Source: JAKQHY01 sp034429475
Lineage (GTDB): Bacteria; Chloroflexota; Anaerolineae; B4-G1; SLSP01
NCBI GenBank assembly: GCA_034429475.1
Contig: DAOUGD010000160.1
Span: 1-19,030 of the forward strand
DNA length: 19,030 nucleotides
Reading direction: 5' to 3'
A program made the translations under genes and the position numbers. The notes under the pieces were generated by a model. That model did no database searches and had not been told where the DNA came from. It worked only from the letters and a program-made list of their open reading frames with translations. Below are positions 15,883 through 19,030 of this stretch, one piece after another (position 1 is the stretch's first letter; each line of letters begins with the position of its first letter).

Positions 15883-17127
15883 TTACAATCCCCTGGCTTG
15901 CAAATCCGCCAGTGTTTTCTCGTATACCTCGTAGTGCTCCCCCTCCGCTTCCTCCGGGTCCACGTACTTGAGCCACATCGCCTGCTCCGGGTGGGCGCCG
16001 GCAAGGTCGCGGCGGCTGCCCCGGAAGTAGCTGCTCTCGTTGTGCCACTTGACCTCGTTCTCTTGCAGCAGGATGTACTCGCCGGCGTACTTGTCCAGGA
16101 AGTCGCGCCGGTGGTCGCGGTAGTAGAGCGCCTGCTCGCAGGTGGTGCGCCGCCAGGAGATGACCCGCTCCAGCGGATCGGTGATCGCGGCAAAGAAGGT
16201 CCCGGCGGGCTGCGGCGCGACTTCGGACGTCCAGTCAATCTCATCGAGGTTGACCGTGCCGAAGCCGCCCTCCGCCGCGACCAACAGCGCGTTGCGGTCG
16301 CGGTGGAACGGCTCGGTGAGCCAGTCGCTCTGCGGGTCGTGGCCCATCAGGTAAGTACCGACCGCGTCCGTCGCCACCGGGTGGTCGCCGGCGATGAGGG
16401 CGTTGACGACGCGCGGCGCTTCCTGCCCCGTCGCGCTCCACTCGCCGCCCGTCTGCCCGATGAGCGCGTCAATGATATTAAGCGCGGGGTTGAAAATGCG
16501 CCCGATGTCCGCCAGCATGTAGGGCATCCGCACCAGGTGGTGGAAGTATTGGCGCGCGCGCCCGCCCGGCTCGCGCATCGGCAGCAGGCCGAAGAGGTTC
16601 TTGAGCGTGAGCGTGAGGCCCATGAAGGCGTGGTTCTTCATCCGCTGCACGTCCACTACTGCGTCAGCCTCCATCACGCGGCCCGGCAGGGCGTACTGGC
16701 GGAACATCTGCCCGCCGCCGGGCACCGGGCGCACCACAAACGGCGGGCGATCGGCGTTGTCGTAGGCCACGCCGAAATCACGCATGATCGCCGCCAGTTG
16801 GGTGGCGTCCGTCGGGTTGGGATCGCCTTCGCGGTGGAAAACCGACGTGTCGGTGAAGAACAGCTCCGCCGAGGTCTGCTCGCGCAGCAGGCGGATGACG
16901 GCGCGCGCGACGCCGTCGCTCACCAACTGCTGGCGGATGCCCTCGAAGTACGGCGTGCGGGAGGGCGCGTAGTCCTGGTTGAACTTGATCGCAATCGTCT
17001 TGGCCGCCCGCAACTTCTCCCAGGCCCGCGTCAACGGCGCGGTCGCCTGCTTCAACACAGCATAGATCGTCTCGTCATCCGCCTTGTAATCACAATGCAA
17101 AGCGCGCACACAATACTCTTTCTGCAT
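15883..17127 (-). CDS. DUF362 domain-containing protein
   Basis: A protein of about 414 aa of the DUF362 family. The signature region, around residue 165, reads KNHAFMGLTLTLKNLFGLLP, followed by an HH pair, ADIGRIFNPALNIIDALIGQ and the late AGDHPVATDAVG. DUF362 proteins are often annotated as iron-sulfur or uncharacterised; this one has no 4Fe-4S ferredoxin cysteine cluster and no Tat or Sec signal, so it is probably cytoplasmic and Fe-S-free. Function unknown. Two ATGs are in frame at the start: GGAGG lies only 3 nt before the ATG at 17133 but 9 nt before the one at 17127, so the second is preferred. It lies 132 bp downstream of the MFS gene, with a repeat hairpin between. Confidence 0.85.
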   Translation of the reverse strand: MQKEYCVRALHCDYKADDETIYAVLKQATAPLTRAWEKLRAAKTIAIKFNQDYAPSRTPYFEGIRQQLVSDGVARAVIRLLREQTSAELFFTDTSVFHREGDPNPTDATQLAAIMRDFGVAYDNADRPPFVVRPVPGGGQMFRQYALPGRVMEADAVVDVQRMKNHAFMGLTLTLKNLFGLLPMREPGGRARQYFHHLVRMPYMLADIGRIFNPALNIIDALIGQTGGEWSATGQEAPRVVNALIAGDHPVATDAVGTYLMGHDPQSDWLTEPFHRDRNALLVAAEGGFGTVNLDEIDWTSEVAPQPAGTFFAAITDPLERVISWRRTTCEQALYYRDHRRDFLDKYAGEYILLQENEVKWHNESSYFRGSRRDLAGAHPEQAMWLKYVDPEEAEGEHYEVYEKTLADLQARGL

Positions 17128-17150
17128 AGTCATTCACCTCCGAAAATGGT

Positions 17151-17211
17151 CTCAACGGATTGAACGGATGCAACGAAAAAAAATCCGTTAGATTCCGTTG
17201 AATCCGTTGAG
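17151..17211. repeat. AACGGATTG-type repeat, copy 2, as an inverted repeat
   Basis: CTCAACGGATTGAACGGAT (17151-17169) is nearly the reverse complement of the right end (17194-17211, CCGTTGAATCCGTTGAG), with one mismatch, giving a long hairpin with an A/T run near the loop (17176-17183). It occupies the gap between the MFS and DUF362 genes. Whether it terminates transcription on the minus strand is unclear: the T run is inside the loop side rather than after the stem. Confidence 0.75.
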
Positions 17212-17238
17212 AAAATCATTTTTGAACTTCGATCCAAA

Positions 17239-17271
17239 ATAACAGGATTTACGATATGATAGGATCAGGAA
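17239..17271. repeat. Degenerate ACAGGATT-like repeat at the MFS stop codon
   Basis: AACAGGATTTACGATATGAT, then AGGATCAGGAATT, contains three AGGA units about 8-14 nt apart. It resembles a third, decayed interspersed repeat family that overlaps the end of the MFS gene. Weak call. Confidence 0.3.
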
Positions 17272-18629
17272 TTCGCTTCCGCGCTTGCCGCTTCTTTGAT
17301 TTGCACCTTGAAGAGGTGAAACAGTCCCGCCCCCAACAAGCGGAAACAGCCGCCGATGACGAGCACCCAACGGATGTCCAGCCGATCCGCCAGCGCCACG
17401 CCGATCAGCGGGCCGATGAAGGCGCCGGCGTTCATGATGGCGGAATAGGTGGCGATGTAGGAGGCGCGGCGCTCGTCCGGGCAAAGTTTGAGCAGGATGT
17501 TGAAGTGGCTCAAGTTGACGCCAGGGTTGATCAGGTTGATGAAGATGCCCCAGATCAGGATGAGTGTTAAATTCGGAAAGAGGCTCACCAGAAACGGGTA
17601 ACAGGCCGAAAGCGGGATGGTGATGAGCAGGGTGCGGTTGTGGCCGAGTTGCTCAATCCACTTGCGCCACAACGTGTAGCCGACGATCACGCCAACGTTG
17701 GCGAGCGTGCTGTTCAGGCCCACCCAGCCGTCGCTGGCCCCCAGGTGCCGCAGGAAGAAGATGGTGTACACCGGCGCGAGGAGCCAATCCCCAAAGCCGA
17801 ACGCGAGGGTATTCGCTGTGATGCGCACAAAGCCCCGGTTCTCCGCCACAAAGCGGCGCGCGTTGGCGATGATCTGCGCCGGTTTCGGGCGGGCGCCGTG
17901 CTCCTGAGGTTCCGGCGCAATCACTTTGCTGTCGGGCACCTTGATCTTGAGCAGATACCACGAACTCGTCGCCGCGCCGAGGAAGCCGATCACATAAAGA
18001 ATCTGGAAATTGCGGGGGAACGTCGCCCAATCAATCTGCGCCGCAGTATCCAGCCAGCGCCCGGCCAGAAACGTCAACGTCGCCACCACCATCCCGTTGA
18101 TGATGTTGCGGTTGGCGAATACCCGCGCCCGGTCGCGCTCCGGGATGACGTCGGCCAGCAGCGGATTGAAGCCGGTAGCGAAGAACGTGCTGGGGACGCT
18201 GATCGCAATCAGCAGCCAGACGAGCGCCGCCCCCTGGTACTGCGCCGGGATGACCCAGGGCAGCATCACGATCAGCCCGTAGCCCACCCGCGCCAGGAAC
18301 AGACTGCCCCAAATCCACGGCGTGCGTCTGGCCCGGCGCTCCAAAAACCGCGCCGCCGGAATATAAAGGAAGACCGCCAGCAGCGCCGGAACGGAGGACA
18401 GCCAGCCGATCATCTGATTGGACGCGCCCAGCCGCACGGCAAACGTCGCGTTGAAGGCCGCCGCCGCGCTCAAAATAGCCGCCCACAGCACCTCGACGTA
18501 CAAATACCAGATGTTGCGCTCCACCTGGTTATGCACCGCCGGCGCCCTCAGCCCCGCCCGCAACGACCGCGCCCACGGCGTCTCCACCAAACGATAACGA
18601 AGAGCAGCCCAGAAACGACCGAAACTCAT
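17265..18629 (-). CDS. MFS-family permease
   Basis: A 454-aa membrane protein with a cytoplasmic N-terminal stretch of about 45 residues and then about 11-12 hydrophobic helices in two bundles, separated by a polar loop near residues 225-265 (KIKVPDSKVIAPEPQEHGARPKPAQII). The loop PAARFLERRARRTPW after helix 2 is the MFS loop-2/3 region in degenerate form, and DVIPERDRARVFANRN and LCPDERRASYIATYS are the typical loop motifs of this MFS branch. Substrate unknown. The ATG follows GTGAGG by about 6 nt. A c-di-AMP riboswitch and terminator lie upstream on the same strand, with a repeat hairpin between, so expression is probably controlled by premature termination. Confidence 0.88.
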   Translation of the reverse strand: MSFGRFWAALRYRLVETPWARSLRAGLRAPAVHNQVERNIWYLYVEVLWAAILSAAAAFNATFAVRLGASNQMIGWLSSVPALLAVFLYIPAARFLERRARRTPWIWGSLFLARVGYGLIVMLPWVIPAQYQGAALVWLLIAISVPSTFFATGFNPLLADVIPERDRARVFANRNIINGMVVATLTFLAGRWLDTAAQIDWATFPRNFQILYVIGFLGAATSSWYLLKIKVPDSKVIAPEPQEHGARPKPAQIIANARRFVAENRGFVRITANTLAFGFGDWLLAPVYTIFFLRHLGASDGWVGLNSTLANVGVIVGYTLWRKWIEQLGHNRTLLITIPLSACYPFLVSLFPNLTLILIWGIFINLINPGVNLSHFNILLKLCPDERRASYIATYSAIMNAGAFIGPLIGVALADRLDIRWVLVIGGCFRLLGAGLFHLFKVQIKEAASAEANS

Positions 18630-18649
18630 CCAACCTCACTTATATCAAT

Positions 18650-18737
18650 AGGAAATGAGTAATGAGAAATGAGTAATGGGTAATGAGTAATACTTCTCTC
18701 TACTCATTACTCATTTCTCTATTACCCATTACCCACC
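18650..18737. repeat. Heptameric intergenic repeat hairpin, copy 2 (AATGAGT family)
   Basis: The left arm consists of ATGAGTA, ATGAGAA and ATGGGTA units (18650-18690). The right arm is the opposite sense (TACTCATTACTCATTTC, then ATTACCC units), and a CT-rich spacer (TACTTCTCTC) lies between. Same family as 1845-1926. It lies between the riboswitch terminator and the MFS start codon, so it would be transcribed into the mRNA leader. Confidence 0.8.
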
Positions 18738-18743
18738 CTCAGA

Positions 18744-18781
18744 GAACACAAAAGGACACCCTCCCCAACTCAGGTGTCCTT
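18744..18781 (-). terminator. Terminator hairpin downstream of the c-di-AMP riboswitch
   Basis: On the minus strand AAGGACACC (18781-18773) pairs with GGTGTCCTT (18760-18752) around a 12-nt loop, followed by TTTTGTGTT. It begins 5 nt after the 3' strand of the riboswitch closing stem, the usual position of the expression platform. The plus-strand reading lacks a T run. Confidence 0.8.
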
Positions 18782-18785
18782 CTTC

Positions 18786-18916
18786 ATCGCGCCTACGAGG
18801 TTAGCTGCCGGGCTTGGGCCGAAGAAGTTTGGCCCTACTGTTGCCAGATTCGCCCCACGCTTGGTTCCCCCGTTGTAGGATGTTGGGCTGAGCGCCCCCC
18901 TATTCATTCGGCGATT
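18786..18916 (-). ncRNA. c-di-AMP riboswitch (ydaO/yuaA class)
   Basis: Read on the minus strand, this stretch holds the conserved blocks of the ydaO/yuaA RNA in order. ATCGCC forms the 5' closing strand (18915-18910), then come GGGGGAACC, GGGGCGAATC, AGTAGGGCC, the highly conserved AGCCCGGCAGCTAACCTCG, and TAGGCGCGAT as the 3' closing strand. The class binds cyclic di-AMP and, in the cases studied, ligand binding favours termination and lowers expression. Here a terminator follows directly and the first gene downstream is the MFS permease. The recognition comes from memory of the consensus, not from a covariance search. Confidence 0.88.
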
Positions 18917-18948
18917 GCGTTATAAAAGTGTTTGTTTGTGTACCCTCC

Positions 18949-18976
18949 ACCTTAACACAGATTAGCAACAAGTCAA
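18949..18976 (-). promoter_or_regulatory. Tentative promoter upstream of the riboswitch
   Basis: On the minus strand TTGACT (18976-18971) is a good -35 box, but the hexamer 16 nt downstream (TAAGGT) is a poor -10. An alternative -10, TATAAC at 18924-18919, lacks a matching -35 and would start right at the riboswitch closing stem. Bases 18977-19030 show no gene. Confidence 0.35.
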
Positions 18977-19030
18977 TATAGCCCCACCCCAAAATCTTTT
19001 TGAGAATGTTTTGTGGCTGCGGGCAGTAGC

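Noticed and set aside
15810..16244. Upstream extension of the vapB frame
   Set aside because: The extra residues are Arg/Ser/Pro-rich shadow of the DUF362 gene and cross a hairpin and promoter.
18683..18925. An 80-aa plus-strand open frame at the right end
   Set aside because: It covers the repeat, terminator and riboswitch on the other strand, with no ribosome binding site or protein-like features.

Overview
The window looks like a piece of a GC-rich bacterial chromosome, most likely from Chloroflexota (an Anaerolineae-like lineage). That placement is an inference. It rests on the gene mix (paired EamA transporters, a large PAS/GAF hybrid kinase, a TPR/zinc-ribbon membrane protein, DUF362, VapBC), on the dispersed 7-8 nt intergenic repeats, and on a c-di-AMP riboswitch. 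No rRNA, tRNA, CRISPR array, transposase or phage gene was seen.

Layout. (1) Positions 87-3665, minus strand: a likely operon read from right to left, with two EamA/DMT permeases overlapping by 4 bp, then an ADP-ribosylglycohydrolase and a membrane-anchored M23 peptidase 4 bp apart. A heptameric repeat hairpin sits in the middle. Its promoter, near 3674-3701, lies so close to the start codon that the mRNA may be leaderless. (2) Positions 3840-6848, plus strand: a divergent unit with a strong extended -10 promoter, an unrecognised 254-aa protein that contains an internal duplication, a 195-nt gap with nested inverted repeats, and a K+-independent-type H+-pumping membrane pyrophosphatase ending in a textbook terminator. 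(3) Positions 6951-15033, minus strand: a tight three-gene unit of a 1179-aa protein that may be a carbohydrate-active (alpha/alpha)6-barrel enzyme, a soluble hybrid histidine kinase, and a TPR/zinc-ribbon/membrane protein. (4) Positions 15089-15809, minus strand: a VapB-VapC toxin-antitoxin pair whose promoter is embedded in a 17-bp-arm palindrome. (5) Positions 15883-18629, minus strand: a DUF362 protein and an MFS permease.

The most notable element is at 18786-18916 on the minus strand. It carries the conserved core of the ydaO/yuaA c-di-AMP riboswitch and is followed at once by a terminator hairpin. The first gene downstream is the MFS permease, with DUF362 after it. A second heptameric repeat hairpin lies between the riboswitch and the permease start codon. 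If the RNA is functional, the transporter (and perhaps DUF362) would be under c-di-AMP control, which is not one of the usual targets of this class.

Three repeat families recur between genes: AATGAGT-type heptads (two copies), AACGGATTG-type units (two copies) and a degenerate ACAGGATT-like stretch. They look like genome-wide interspersed elements that have colonised intergenic gaps.
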